64,000 nt of DNA, taken from assembly GCA_947561715.1 (NCBI GenBank), contig OX387197.1, positions 11,715,001 to 11,779,000 of the forward strand. Direction: 5' to 3'. A program made the position numbers and the translations under genes. Under the pieces are notes generated by a model. That model was not told the DNA's origin and did no database searches. It worked only from the letters and a program-made list of their open reading frames with translations. This document shows, piece by piece, positions 1 to 12,060 of the stretch (position 1 is the stretch's first letter; each line of letters begins with the position of its first letter). Origin of the DNA: Ascidia mentula (taxonomy: Eukaryota; Chordata; Ascidiacea; Phlebobranchia; Ascidiidae).

Positions 1-17
1 GAGAAAAAAAATTATAC

Positions 18-1262
18 CTATAAATGTGCAATGGCACAGGCTTGCTCTTTTTTAAACTATGGATTTTTTCAGGAAGTGGAATTGATCTTGGCTTAGGTTT
101 AGTAAGCCTAAATGGCTTGGGGGCCGTGGGAGTTTTAGGACGTTGCTTGGTAGATATTTTGTTGTTTATTGTGTCTTCCAAATATGTGAGAATATTGTCC
201 AATTCAGGTTTCCACCTGTAAAATATAATTTATTACATTTATTACATATTACATAGGAAGCTGTTAAATGTTTTAAAAGGACAACTTTAAAGGGAATCAT
301 TGCATTGTTTTTGAGCTGGTCATTTTGCTTTAACCAAGTATAGAAGTATAGAAAATTGAAAAAATATTTTTTTTGTTCAGTTTATAAACCTGAAGAAGTC
401 ACACTGTACATAGGTGAAACATCAGCTAAATAAAAATTTTGCTTGAATATCAGTTCTTAAAAATATTTATACTAGTTGAATTCTTTTGAAGCTTGCTGTA
501 ATATGGTTTAATTGTAAAAAAAATGCTAATAATTTTTTTAAATACAATTTATCTTAAACTTGGTACTTGCTTGCTGATATTTTTCATGATTTCTTGTTCC
601 ACAAATATTGAGTCATATTGTTTGCACCATTCATCATGAATCCACGACTTCAAGTTTTTGTCATCCAAAAAAAACTTTAGAAATCTAAAGATAAATAATA
701 AAACTGGCTACATACTTTCCTTCATTACTAAGTGGTAAAAAAATGGACAATTTTTTTTTAACTAACTTAAACATTTTGTTGACATTCTGTGTGTTTACAA
801 ACTTCCTGAAATGACCAATTCCCAATTCATCAAGTCTGAATATCAATAAGTAGCATAAAACTGAATATAAACCAGCATCTGATCGCAGTGAGTTTTTTCC
901 TAAAAAAATAATTTTAAATTAAAAACAATAAAAGTGACTCTCACAAACTCACCATCAGAAACATAAAATCCATCAATGACTACACCTAGGAGTTTGTTGA
1001 ATTGGACACAGCCTGAAAAGACTTCAACAAGAAATATGTGATCTCCGTCATCCAAATTCTGTTAAAACGAATTATTTAGTAAACATTGGATATCCTATAT
1101 GCTCAAAAAAGCCAACAATTTAAAACATGCAGTGACAATGCAAAAGGACACCTGTTGATGTTTGAGAAACGCTTTGATGTATTCCTCAACACTCTGATTT
1201 TCGTTGTTAAAGTTATTGAGAGCAACAACGCAAATTTCCAAAAGCTCCTTGAACTGCAACAT
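18..1262 (-). CDS. CFAP99: CFAP99-like ciliary protein, N-terminal part (runs off left edge)
   Basis: Five exons can be spliced on the minus strand: 1152-1262 (start ATG at 1262), 953-1058, 767-899, 571-684 and 18-215. All phases are consistent. The protein starts MLQFKELLEICVVALNNFNN and contains FSGCVQFNKLLGVVIDGFYV, DELGIGHFRKFVNTQNVNKM, SWIHDEWCKQYDSIFVEQE and a basic/proline stretch TKPKPRSIPLPEKIHSLKK. This order resembles my memory of CFAP99, a cilia- and flagella-associated protein of unknown biochemical role. The last exon ends in a GTATAA donor at position 17, so the C-terminus lies outside the window. The intron between 571 and 215 must use a GC donor (GCAAGT) to stay in frame. The intron around 380-450 holds a Penelope-like 3' motif. 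The gene is head-to-head with DCLRE1A about 1 kb away. Family assignment is from memory; the coding structure is much surer. Confidence 0.6.
361..440 (+). repeat. Penelope-like / hammerhead-like 3' motif in CFAP99 intron
   Basis: The stretch has the CTGAAGAAG (390-398) ... GTGAAAC (414-420) arrangement common at the ends of Penelope-like elements. CTGAAGA fits the hammerhead-core consensus CUGANGA and GAAA follows 19 bases later, but the intervening stem is weak. It is probably a short decayed copy. Confidence 0.3.
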
Positions 1263-2308
1263 GTTTACAGTGAAACATTAGAAAGGAAAACAAAACTATT
1301 CTCGTGCAGCCGCAGCGTTGAACAAAATAGAAAAATGATCTCTACCGCACTGGAATAAGGAAACCTAGCTGTTGGACGAGCAACAACCTGACATTTTTCG
1401 GAAATTGCATTGACTTTCAACCTGAAATTTTCTTCAGTTGCACGAAAATAATCCAACAAGATGAAAGTAATTAAATCAGTTGTTATTTCATTAATATATG
1501 CAAATAAATTATAAATCCAGTACTGTGTAGATTTGGATGTTTTGCTATCAAACGGTCGTTAAGCATGACGTCACGGTTGATTTTGTTTGGCAGCATGGAA
1601 ACAGCACAGTCACGCATCAGTAGTTTTTTCAAAAACCGTTCCTGATTTTTATAGAAAATGCTTTAACACCGGGACACAGCCAGGTAGCAAAAACCGATCC
1701 ACATATAAATTTTTGTAACATAGACTAAAATATGGATCAGTATTTGCGACCTGGCTGTGTCCCGGTGTAGAAGCATTTTCCATTTTTATATTGTTTGTTC
1801 GGTAAACGACGTGTTTTGTGTCTCTAAAATCGGCACATTGACAAAAATGGTTACGTTTTTGTTCCCAAGACAAATACCTCTCTCAAATCTGCAGTTCTTT
1901 GCAAATAGGTCAACAGCAAATCATTGTATTTTGCATGAAAACACGAGAAATAAACAACCAATACGGGAAGTAAAATGGTATGGGAACAGATTAAACCCCT
2001 ACAATATATTAATCTGGTGGCACAGCGCTATGCATATTAGTCCTGATTTTTGCCGAACCAGAGTTTGGTATTAAAATCAGCGTCCGGGGGGAAATGGCAA
2101 CAAGTGTCTCTATCTGGAATTTTGAAGATGGTGCACATGATAGCGTATGGAGTAACGTGACATTACTTGGTTGCGATGCGCGAGAATCTAAAAACAGGAC
2201 ATCAATGATATAGAATTTTCTTGATTTTACGGTTTTACAACGAAAGCATGCAAACCTTGGACATAGAAATCCTATTGGTGACAAACTTTACAATAGATTT
2301 ACCAGGAC
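1263..2308. other. Intergenic region between divergent CFAP99-like and DCLRE1A genes
   Basis: No coding exon was recognised here. It contains the 125-bp foldback element at 1655-1779 and short CRE-like TGACGTCA sequence near 1567. It presumably holds both promoters, but no TATA box or initiator could be placed. Confidence 0.5.
1655..1779. mobile_element. 125-bp near-perfect foldback (MITE-like)
   Basis: The ends are inverted copies of each other. The left arm, AAAATGCTT then ACACCGGGACACAGCCAGGT, is matched by the right arm ACCTGGCTGTGTCCCGGTGT then AAGCATTTT. Similarity extends inward through GATCC/GGATC. The whole element can fold into one long hairpin and has no coding capacity, as expected for a miniature inverted-repeat element. 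No clear target-site duplication was found; flanks share only TTTTTATA-like sequence. Confidence 0.7.
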
Positions 2309-5300
2309 ATGTTTGGAAATCCCCTATTTTGTTTACAAGAATATCGTTGTTTGGTCATGGAGGTTTCTGCCTCTGCTGTTTGTCCATATTGCCAAATGCC
2401 TTTGAAACTACTCCATGTACTTACGTTTAATTTACACTTAGAAGTGTGCTTCAGAAGGAAAAAGCCTCAAAAAGGTACATATTCGAAGTATGCGAAAATA
2501 CGCATTACGCATGCTAACGTTAGGTTCCGACTCCCCGTCATCAAAGGGGGTGACGTCACAATGATGCAGGTAAACATTGGCTGAAAATGTATCGGTTTGA
2601 ATAGGAGTTCTTTTAAAAAATGCTTGAGCAGCAGTAAATCGTTTTGTGGGGCAAATTTTACGTTTAGGCAAGCAGAAATTGTCTGGAAATATAAGTGTAT
2701 ACGAAGCACCAAAAACGAAAATTACGTTGAGGGGAAAAAACGTCAGGAATTAGCCTGATGGAAACTAGCGTGTCTGGCTGCAATTTGGATGTTGTGTGGG
2801 TTTTTATGGCAAATAAGTCTTGACTGCATGGAAACTGACAGCAGACGGACAATGAAGCTTATCTATGTTTTTTTGTGCTGTACGATGCGCTTTTCTTCGC
2901 CCTGTCGAAAACTTTTATTTTTTTGATGCTTGGTACTTATTTCCACAACAATTTTTGCCTTGCTTAAACCACAAAAGGATTTACCGCTGCCCTACACACA
3001 TTTTATTAAAGAACTCTTTTCTAAACTAATACATTTTCAGCCAATCTATACCCGTAGCATTGTGACGTCAGACCCATTGACCCAGTGACATAAAGTCGGA
3101 ACCATAAATACAAGTTGTATCTTTGTATGTATGCAACAACAAGATATAGCAACAGGTAGTACAAATTTGCAAAAGACCAAACCCAATTTACCAGCGGGAT
3201 CCTAGTTAACAAAAAAATCACCAGTTAACAAAAACTTTCCAATGATCATGAAATTTTTAAAAAATCCGTATTAATATTCCAGTATGAATATGATATATCT
3301 TTTTCATAACTATAAACATGGATGGTGACCCAATCGAATGACAAAAACTTTACTTCCACATCTCAGACCTTGTCAAAAATAATTTAAAATTAACCATATC
3401 TCCGTACGCTCTTGCACGCTCTAGCCCTTATTCTGTGGTGCAAAACACTGTCCTAATACTGAATGACAATGTTGTCCTAGTAATATGAATATTTGATTTT
3501 GTTCGTTGATCATCACTTACACCTAGTTGTAAACTTTGAACTTTTTCAATCTGACATTCACATGGTATAATTTATTTCAAACAACTTGGAATAAAGGGAT
3601 CCAATAGTAGAAGATTGTATACACTTAATTGTTTGCCACATGTCAACATTATTCACAGTTGATGACATAAAGTATCTTTGCGCTTAAGCCCACTTGGTAT
3701 TTGGACAAAATTATTTTAAGGTAAACTACTGATGGTATTTGCAGCAACCTTGTCATCAAAACCAGTAACATTTTGCAGTCATTAGAAAAAAAAACTTCTA
3801 CATAAAACTATAATTCTAAAATCAAAGAAAGAAAATGCACATCATAGTACAGTTTTTCCAATGATTACATTTGTTTTTAGAGTGCCCGAAAGGATTGAAT
3901 TGTGATTCTTGCATGGTGTCCCACTATGAAAGATTTTCCCATACTTTACTTGCCAAAAAATACTCTAATAACAATGATACAGAAGTTGTTGTTTTGGAAA
4001 AATAATCCAATGCGACTGAATCTCCAAGCACTGAGGAAGATTTTGAATGTTCAAATTTGTTTACTGATCAAAGAAATTTTTCTGGTTGCAAAAGAAGAAA
4101 ACCAGACAAAATGGAAACTAAACCTACTGTTGGTGTAACTCAACCAAAGCAAAATAAGGGGATTGGTTTGAAGAAAAGCCATAAAGGATGTATTGAAGCC
4201 CCAGTTGTAAATGGTCTGATGACAGATTCCTTATCTACTGATGACAGTGAAAAGTGGCCAGCTACTGATGTGAAAGGCCCAGGGTTTATTCCTCATGAAC
4301 CGACAGCTGATATTGTTGCAGAGTTTTCACTCAATAATTTGAACTCAAACAACAGTGATAACAGTCAAGAGGCATTCTCTGCAGAAATTGTTCGTTCAGC
4401 TAATGATTTTGGTAATTCTGAAACAGACCTGGATCATCAAGCCAAACTCATGGACAACAATGAACAACAAATCATGGACTCATTCAGTGCAACCTCAACG
4501 CAGATGCCAAAGACACAGGAACCATTCACCACACTTGATGCAACACATTCTTTTAGCTTATCCCCAAAAGTGGGAAACACTGTTCATTATGTCCAAAAAG
4601 CATTGAAGAAAGATCCCACAAAAATTAAATCAAAACAAGGAGATATAGGTTCAATGCTGTTTGGTATGAAGCCATCAAAAAATAAACCTGAAATGAAAAA
4701 CACTGCAAAAGAGGAGTATGCATCTCAGCCTGTGCGTAAATGTCCTTTTTACAAAAAAATTGGAAATGCTCAAATTGCTGTTGATGCTTTTAATTATGGA
4801 AATGTTCCTGGAATCAAAACTTACTATTTATCCCATTTTCACTATGATCATTACATTGGCCTTACCAAACGATGGGAACAAAAAGTTTTCTGTAGCAATG
4901 TATGTTTTATCACGTTATTTGTCCAACAGGTCAAAGTATTGGTATCTTTTTAGATTACAGGAAATCTGGTAGAAACAAAGCTAAAACTTTCTCCTGAGAA
5001 AATTGTCCGATTACCAATGAATAAAAAAGTAGAAAATAATGGACATTTTGTTATTTTCCTGGAAGCAAATCATTGTCCAGGTAATGTCATGTTAGTATTA
5101 ATTTGGTATATTTAAATCTTGTGTTGCTAACTTTACTTTTTTATGGCAGGTGCAGTTTTAATGTTATTTCAATTGAAGAGTGGCCAGGTTATTCTTCACA
5201 GTGGAGACTTCAGGGCAGATAAAGATCTGTGTGCTAATCCTTTTATTTCAGGTTGGTTTTATCACAATAGCATCATGAATAGCGGTAGTGAAAGTAAGTA

Positions 5301-6283
5301 AATAACAGTTTCTGTAAAAAAAATTTAGGTGTACAAATCAACACGTTATATTTGGACACAACTTATCTTGATCCCAGCTATGCCTTTCCACCACAGAAAA
5401 CAGTAATAGAATTTACCAAAATGCTTGTACAAAGAACAGCTGGCCAGGAACCTAAAACTCTGTTTGTTACTGGAACATACTGCATTGGAAAGGAAAAAAT
5501 CTTTTTGTGTATGTTTTTAAATTTTTTGGCGAAATAAGATGTGCCTGTGTGAATGTGTGTGTTAAATTTTGGTAACTTTCAAACACTGAACATATAAATT
5601 TGTTTGTTAAGTTGTAGTGATTAACCCTGGTTTTGTATTTTAGGTATAGCAGAAGTTTTAAAATGCAAAATTTTTGTCACTCGGGATAAGTTCAGAACAA
5701 TGAACTGTTTGGATAGTCCCGAGGTAAACAGTTTGCTCACATTATCAGGAAAGGAAACTGTTTTACATGTGCTGCCCATGAAAAACCTAAATGCCAAGGT
5801 ACATTTACACTTGTTAAGGCCTAATGTTCAGTTGTACACAAGAGTGTTTTTGTTTGGAGTGTTCATTAAATATACTTGAATTCTAAAAAATATGTTTACC
5901 CTCACAAAACATGTTTTGGTATTTGAAGAGTCTGTCACAGCATCTAAAAAAATTTGGTTCTAACTTTGTGCGAATTCTTGCCATTAAACCAACTGGTTGG
6001 ACTCATGCCAATGGATCAAATAACCTTGAAGATATAAAACCCACATGTAGTGATAAAATACAAATATATGGTATTCCATACAGGTAATGGATCAACCTTA
6101 GTATGTATATGATTTAAATGTTGTACTATTTGTTGTGTTTCTAGTGAGCATAGCAGCTTCGATGAGCTCAGAGAATTTGTGACAACCCACAAACCTGACA
6201 AAATAATACCAACTGTAAATGTTGGTCGTTTGGAGTCACGACAGAAAATGGAAAAATATCTAAATGAGTGGAAAAAAAAATAA
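2309..6283 (+). CDS. DCLRE1A: DNA crosslink repair 1A (SNM1A) nuclease
   Basis: This encodes a 5'-3' exonuclease of the SNM1/Pso2 family that digests past DNA interstrand crosslinks in the nucleus. Exons: 2309-2474, 3881-4899 (see below), 4954-5080, 5150-5251, 5329-5508, 5644-5798, 5929-6083 and 6145-6283. The N-terminus carries a UBZ4 ubiquitin-binding finger (CPYCQMPL...HLEVC). Next is the conserved ECPKGLNCDSC...HYERFSHTLLAKK segment, then about 200 disordered residues. The metallo-beta-lactamase/beta-CASP region contains SHFHYDHYIGL (the HxHxDH metal motif), EANHCPGAVLMLF, HSGDFRAD, LDTTYLDPSYAFP, GTYCIGKEK, PTGWTH and the terminal KIIPTVNVG. An in-frame TAA lies at 4003-4005; a 51-bp GT-AG mini-intron (3985-4035) would remove it in frame. 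Otherwise the allele is broken or the base call is wrong. An AATAAA-like signal overlaps the stop. ATG 2309 is the first Met after an upstream in-frame TAG; ATG 2357 is an alternative. Confidence 0.92.
2500..2790 (+). repeat. Dispersed repeat family A, copy 1 (DCLRE1A intron 1)
   Basis: It contains TTCCGACT...GTCATCAA...GTGACGTCACAATG, GGCTGAAAATG...GGTTTGAATA, GCAGAAATTGTC, AAAAACGTC and AACTAGCGTGTCTGGC in order. The same series recurs at 35230-35490, so this is a roughly 290-bp dispersed element. Confidence 0.6.
2990..3240 (-). repeat. Dispersed repeat family A, copy 2 (inverted)
   Basis: The segment reads CATTTTCAGCCAAT...GCATTGTGACGTCAGACCCATTG...AAGTCGGAACCA, the reverse complement of the family A core. 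Its right part (near 3203-3233, CTAGTTAACAAAAAAATCAC) closely matches 39312-39350. Confidence 0.6.
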
Positions 6284-7070
6284 AAATTTATGTCAAGTTT
6301 TCCTCATTGCAGTATTATTGCTTTTCATGTCTCCGCTAAAAACTTTCATCATGCCAATGGTTTTGCTGCCAAACAGTATTAAATCCAATTTTTCTAAAAT
6401 ATTTGCATCTTTTTGTTTAGTAGTCAGGTGGACTGTATTTATTAGGAACACACATAATAAAATATATGGGTCATCAACCATCATGCCAAAATTAAGAAAA
6501 CACACTAAACACTGATTAGAGGTTGGATGCACATTGTTCAGCATTATGATCAAGTGTCATGAGTACACTTATAATGCATTTAGAATGATTGCAAATGGAT
6601 GAAATTAATGTAACTAACAGAGCAGGATGAGAAGCAGCAAACCATGAGCTGGCAGAATAAGCTACAGGACACAATAATTTCTTTACCCCAAACATACTGC
6701 CGGAATGTTAGCTTATATACAAGTGACATACATGAAATAGATAATCAGTGCATGGCAGAACACTGCATAACAATACACAATTTGGTTGTGATCGCCAACC
6801 AATGTAAAAATAGGTAAAAAGATAAAACAGCAACAAAGCCTTTTTTTTCAAAATTACAAGGTTATAAAAACAGCAGATACAGTGACAAAAAAAAAACATA
6901 TTATTCACCAGTAAGCTACAATGTAACAATGATATATGTAGAAAATGATGTCAAGCACCTGTATGGGTGATCCAAGTTTGTGCAAAAAAATATTGTGAAG
7001 ATATGCCACACTGATAAAATCATAAGCATTATGTAAATAATAAATATGCACCACAAACAATAACTGCAAG
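6284..7070. other. Convergent intergenic region
   Basis: This lies between the 3' ends of DCLRE1A (plus) and the CTTNBP2-like gene (minus). It is AT-rich and holds the two 3' UTRs. I see no coding exon, RNA gene or clear repeat. Confidence 0.6.
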
Positions 7071-10000
7071 TCACTTAAAGGTGAATGCATTGGAGCCAAT
7101 AGGTGATTTAGGGACAGTGTTGGTTATTGGAGATCGAAGTTGGCCATCAAACCCATCCTGAGAGGGAAATAATCTTTGCTGGGCACTTAATCGGCCATTG
7201 TAACCTGCAGAAAACAATATTAATGTAAAACTAATACTTTCAAAACTGAAAAATAATAAACACATTCACTATTTTGACAATACTGTTGAAAATATTGGCA
7301 TGTTTTATTTATTTAATATGTTTAGGCAAGAGTTTATGGCATTATCAGTTGAAAGTGACACGGTTAGTCATTCATTATGATAAGCATTAAAAGTTGAGTA
7401 AACATTCTTTCTGTTTAAGCAACAAAAAATAACACTAATATAATTACCTGGAGGAGTAGGTTGCACACAATAAGTGGTTTCTTCAGCTCCTGCTGCAAAA
7501 AAATTCTGCCATTGAACATTATTGGCAATCCATCAATATATGCTCTAATACCCAACACCAAGGTAATGAGACCCGTATTGTCTTATTCTTGTGTGTGTAA
7601 ACATTTAAAAAAAGGTGTAACATACTGTGTTAAATGGAATATTTTGCATATAATGGCACAGTTTAATGATGTTGTTGATTAAAAACAATCATAGTTTAAA
7701 GAATGCACAACTCACATGTCCTGTTGTTACGGTTACTGGAATTGTTTGTATTCAGGGAAGTTGGTCTTCTTGCACTCCCAACCCTACTAAGGGCATAGTT
7801 GTGATTCTACAACAAAAGTTGTGCTTTGTTTAATATAATCGTCAAAAAACTTTTGCTACAAAAATTTAAACCAACCGAAGACTTGGAAGCAGAAATTTTT
7901 GGGGTGGCCAGGCGTGATCCTTTGTCAGCATTTGGCATTCCTAAAAGTTTTGAATGTAAAACTTTTCATTTATAAAATGTGTAACCTTTGATAAATACCA
8001 ACCTGGCTTCCTGCTGTCAGCTTGCAACTTTGCACTTGGCAGTTTAGTACTGAAAAGCATAACAATGATAAATCGAACGCATAGATAGAAGTACAAATTT
8101 ACTCAGACAACAACCTTGATTGCTTTGTTAACAAATTGGCCTTTTTTGGTGGCAGAGGTGGAGGTCTGATCTTTGTTGATTGCTCGGCAACATGGCTGTC
8201 ACTATTATTGGTTGCAATTCCCTGTGTGACAAAATCAACAAAATGTCAAAAGTTGTGAAGCTACAGCATATTTTAACAAAAAGATAACCTTAGGGGGTTT
8301 TGGAGTTTGGATTGTTGTCAAGGAATTAGGTTCCATTCTTTTCGGAATCGACTTACTCCTTGTAATAGCATTAAGGGAATGAGTTTCTGTCCCATCTTTT
8401 TGGGTATTCATTCCTGTAGATCTGAAGTCACACAAAGTTAAAACAATTATACGTTCTCAGTGTACACACAATATTACTATAATACAACACAATTTAAAAA
8501 CAAAATCTATTTGATTCCAATAAATCTTACTGATTGAATTCATGTTACATATGCAAATGACCTCTACCTTTTTGGAGGTAAAGAACCAGGCCTTCTTGCT
8601 AAAACTGGTGCGCTTGGTGCAGAAGATGTCTTTGCAATTTGCTGAAACATCTGCCTAGCCTCTTCAAATTGACTAGAATGAGAAGCAGCATCTACCTCAG
8701 CAGTGGAATGTGATTCAACTGGAAATGGAGTGCTCGGATGTGGTTGATTTGGTGAGTTTAGTGCAAAGTTAGCAGCACCGGAAGTAGGGGATGAAACAAT
8801 AGTGGTCATTGTAGGCAGCATTTTAAACTTTCGTGAAGTTACACTCTGATCATAAAGTTTGGCTTCTGCAGTTAAATCTTGTTGCAATGACCTTCGTCCA
8901 TAATTATAATGAGAAGATCTCTTCTCAATAACACTGGACGATCTTTTAATTGCAGTGGGTTGGTGCTGGCAGTCTGCAGTACTTATGGTACCAGACAATC
9001 CAACTAAAGGTGTTTCATACAGCTCATTATTATTGCTGGTTTCACTATGGGTTTCATAAGGTGTAGGATCCTGAGAGTTGCAGGATTCAACTTCATTCAA
9101 ATCCAAATTCATTTTCAAGATCTTTGCTTGCTGAAACAAGTTTTCCACCTGCTTTGTCATTCTAGCCTCATTTTCCTTGGATTTTAGTAGAGAGTTCTCT
9201 AATTCTCCATTTCTTATCGTCAACTTTTTGAATAGAAAAATACTTTAGACATGGACAAAAGGAATTATAACCAATGTTTGTTTACTTACTTCCTGTACTT
9301 TTGCATTTAGTTTGGAGTCAGTTACAGGTTCACTATTTTCATCTTTCATGTTTTGTCTCTCATTCAACAACATAGTTATTATCTATAAAAAGACTAATTT
9401 GTGAAAAAGAAACAACTTAATAACAACCAATAAATGTAATGTGGTTTTAAAAAAAGCAAAAAAAAATTTTAAACAAAAACTTTAATAAACTAAAAACCAT
9501 CAAGGCATACCACTCTATATTTCACTCGTTCCTTTCCAATAAGTTGAAGTAACTTGTTATATTCCTGTGCAATTCGCTTTGTTCTTGACCTTTCAATATT
9601 TAGTGATGTCCTTAACTTTTCTTTTTCCTTTTCAACCTCATCAGAAAGAGTATCGTTCTTTGTAGTACACGAAACACCACGCTTCTTCTCCTCAAATAAT
9701 TCATCATTCACCTGTTCAGTGCAAACAATTTTCTCTTCTTGGTGTTCATTAGTATTTGTTATGCCAAACAAAACAGTTTCAGGAAAATCTTTACAATAGA
9801 TTTTACCCTTACCATGTTGTAGTAAGCATCACTTAATGCAAGATGTTGTTTGATTTTTTCTTGCTGTTTTTTGTATCTGTTAACCACTTTTTCCAAAAGG
9901 GGTAAGGGGGAAATTTTTATCTGGATATTAATTTGTAACAACATCAATGACTGCCAACACAGAAACAAATATCTGATGCCTACCTCGTCTGATAGTTTTT

Positions 10001-10517
10001 GATTAGTTTCACAGGACGGAGTAACAGATCCACTTACTGCCTCATTATCTCGCATTAAGGCTAAAAATGGATCAGAGATGCTATGATAAAAATAATTCCC
10101 TTTGACGTGAGCTTCCTTGTTGACTTGAGCCTGCAATAAATAAATGTGAACTAAGTATATACGTATATTTAAAAAGTACAAACACAAGGTATTTATAAAT
10201 ACCTGTAGTGTGGTTATGTATATGTCCCTTGCTTCCAATTCTCCTTCTAATATGCTCAGTAACCTCAAAAGATCGTTTTTTCCCAGCATTGCCATATTTA
10301 GAGATTTACCTGTTGGCTTTAAAAATACATGTGTAAATATTTAGTGTAACAAATTGATGGATAATTTTTAACATTTCCAATATTCCTTGCGTAAAATTGC
10401 CCTGAAACATAAAAACATATATATACAACCATATAACACCTTGTTTTGTTTTGCTTCCTCCGGTAAATTTTTCGAACCATTCTTTTGGTTTGAGCTAGCT
10501 ATCATTTCAGATTCCAT
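7071..10517 (-). CDS. CTTNBP2NL: CTTNBP2/CTTNBP2NL-like cortactin-binding coiled-coil protein
   Basis: This is a cytoskeletal scaffold of the cortactin-binding protein 2 N-terminal family; relatives bind cortactin and STRIPAK. N-terminal exons splice cleanly: 10440-10517 (ATG), 10203-10316, 9984-10130 and 9813-9920. They give the family signature DLLRLLSILEGELEARD and SDPFLALMRD, then LLEKVVNRYKKQQEKIKQ. Coiled coil continues at about 9500-9770, 9300-9390 and 8570-9220. The C-terminal half is Ser/Pro-rich with polyproline motifs (RPPPLPPKKAN, GSLPPKR). Further small exons run down to a TGA at 7071 and end SPIGSNAFTFK. The junction between 9813 and about 9790 does not keep frame with the obvious sites; a non-obvious acceptor near 9741 or a base error is needed. 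No ankyrin repeats were found, which favours CTTNBP2NL over full-length CTTNBP2. Confidence 0.78.
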
Positions 10518-11479
10518 GCTGTTTCGGAACGTGGTTAACACTTATGCAACTAAGTCAACATAATGCTAAACATAATTTTGTATTAATATTATGCGATAAT
10601 TACTTAACAGCCAATGTAACACATTAAAGGATTTGGGACGCAAACTCACCATACCCTGACTGACAATTGTTGTAGCCCATGTATTACACACACCAATGTT
10701 AAAGGACTACATGATATTGACAAAATGCATGTTTTTTAGCCATTGATACAATCAGAAACTGAAGCAGAGCATTTCAAACAACACTTTCTGGTCTAAACTT
10801 TAATGGATAATTATTATGAATTGTGCATTACAACAACAATGTCTATTATATACTAACAAATTTATGGATGATGCACCAGAATGTAAAGTTTGCAATTTAT
10901 GGTGAGGATTTTTTTCACCGAACATTTTTTGTGAGGATGGGGGTAAATACACTAAACGTTTTTCATATATGTTAATGTATTATTTTTTTCTGCGCAGACT
11001 GGTGATAAAATTTGAACTGTGTGCATGATATCAACTCTTTGAAATTATTTGTGCAGTCAATGACATCGGTTAACAAAAACGTTGGCATACAGATTTTCTG
11101 TAGTTTGTACAAAACACAACGTTTACTGGCGTTGGTCGTAAAAATAACAAGTAAAGATGCACAACACAACGCAGAAATGTATTCAATAAGTTTTAAAACA
11201 GGATTACGCAGCAAACAAACTAAGACTTAAATTAACCTGTGATCAGCCGAAAAAAAATCCGACATCAAACAAAAACTTTTATCGCACCTTTTACGGCATT
11301 TCAACAGCAACACTTGATTCGATCGGAGTAGTCATAGTAGTCTCTGATTTGATGCAAATTAAAAAAATACTCTTACGTATACCAGTTAGGTGTTGATACC
11401 ACTTCGTCAAATACACATACAGGGTGGCAAACTGCGGCCAGTTTTTTACTAAGACAGTTATTTTACACTTGTTTGAATT

Positions 11480-11600
11480 AAAATCAGAATATCCATGGTT
11501 TCGACTTCGCGTCAACAATGGGCCTGACGCCACAATTCCGCCGGTAAAGATTGGCAAAAAATAAATAAGTTTAGGCATAGAATACTAAAAACAAGACGGG
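11480..11600 (+). repeat. Dispersed repeat family A, copy 3 (partial)
   Basis: It reads GTTTCGACTTCGCGTCAACAA...GGGCCTGACGCCACAATTC...GGTAAAGATTGGC. This matches the 39150-39210 copy (GGTAAAGATTGGCCAAAAAT) base for base over much of the core. Confidence 0.6.
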
Positions 11601-11859
11601 GGACCAATTTTCCCGTTTCTTTAAAAAAGGTTTAATTTTGTTTTGTTTGGTAGAATTTTATGACTCCAAAAAACACCAAAATCCCATTCAACCCACTGCA
11701 TCGCTGTGTTTGGATTTTAATACATTATTATCAACCCACTGCATTTTCCATTTCGCGTAAAGTGTTACTCATGCGTGACGACGCGCTTTTTCCGGCGTTT
11801 CCATTCATTGTTTTAGAATTCTATGGTTTAGGTAGGGGTCCAGGGATTTTTTAAGTAGT

Positions 11860-12060
11860 CCTTCTACAATAAACATGTAACACAGCGGTAACTCTTTTTT
11901 TGACAAAATTTCACGTTTAGTTTTTCGCCGCGCTAGATGCGTTTTATTGAACAAATCCTATCGAAACCATTGCATTTTCGAGTAATATTTACCAGCAGCA
12001 TTGTGACATCAGACCCATTGATGACGCGAAGTCGGAACCATGAATAACATTCAGCATCTG
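11860..12060 (-). repeat. Dispersed repeat family A, copy 4 (rearranged)
   Basis: It contains ACACAGCGGTAACTC (as at 35354-35368) followed by ACCAGCAGCATTGTGACATCAGACCCATTGATGACGCGAAGTCGGAACCATGAAT, an inverted family A core. The two parts are in opposite orientation relative to other copies, so this is a nested or rearranged insertion. Confidence 0.5.

Noticed and set aside
1086..1459. Open frames on both strands around the CFAP99 start
   Set aside because: The plus frame mirrors exon 1 of the minus gene. The minus frame 1265-1459 stops just before the true ATG at 1262.
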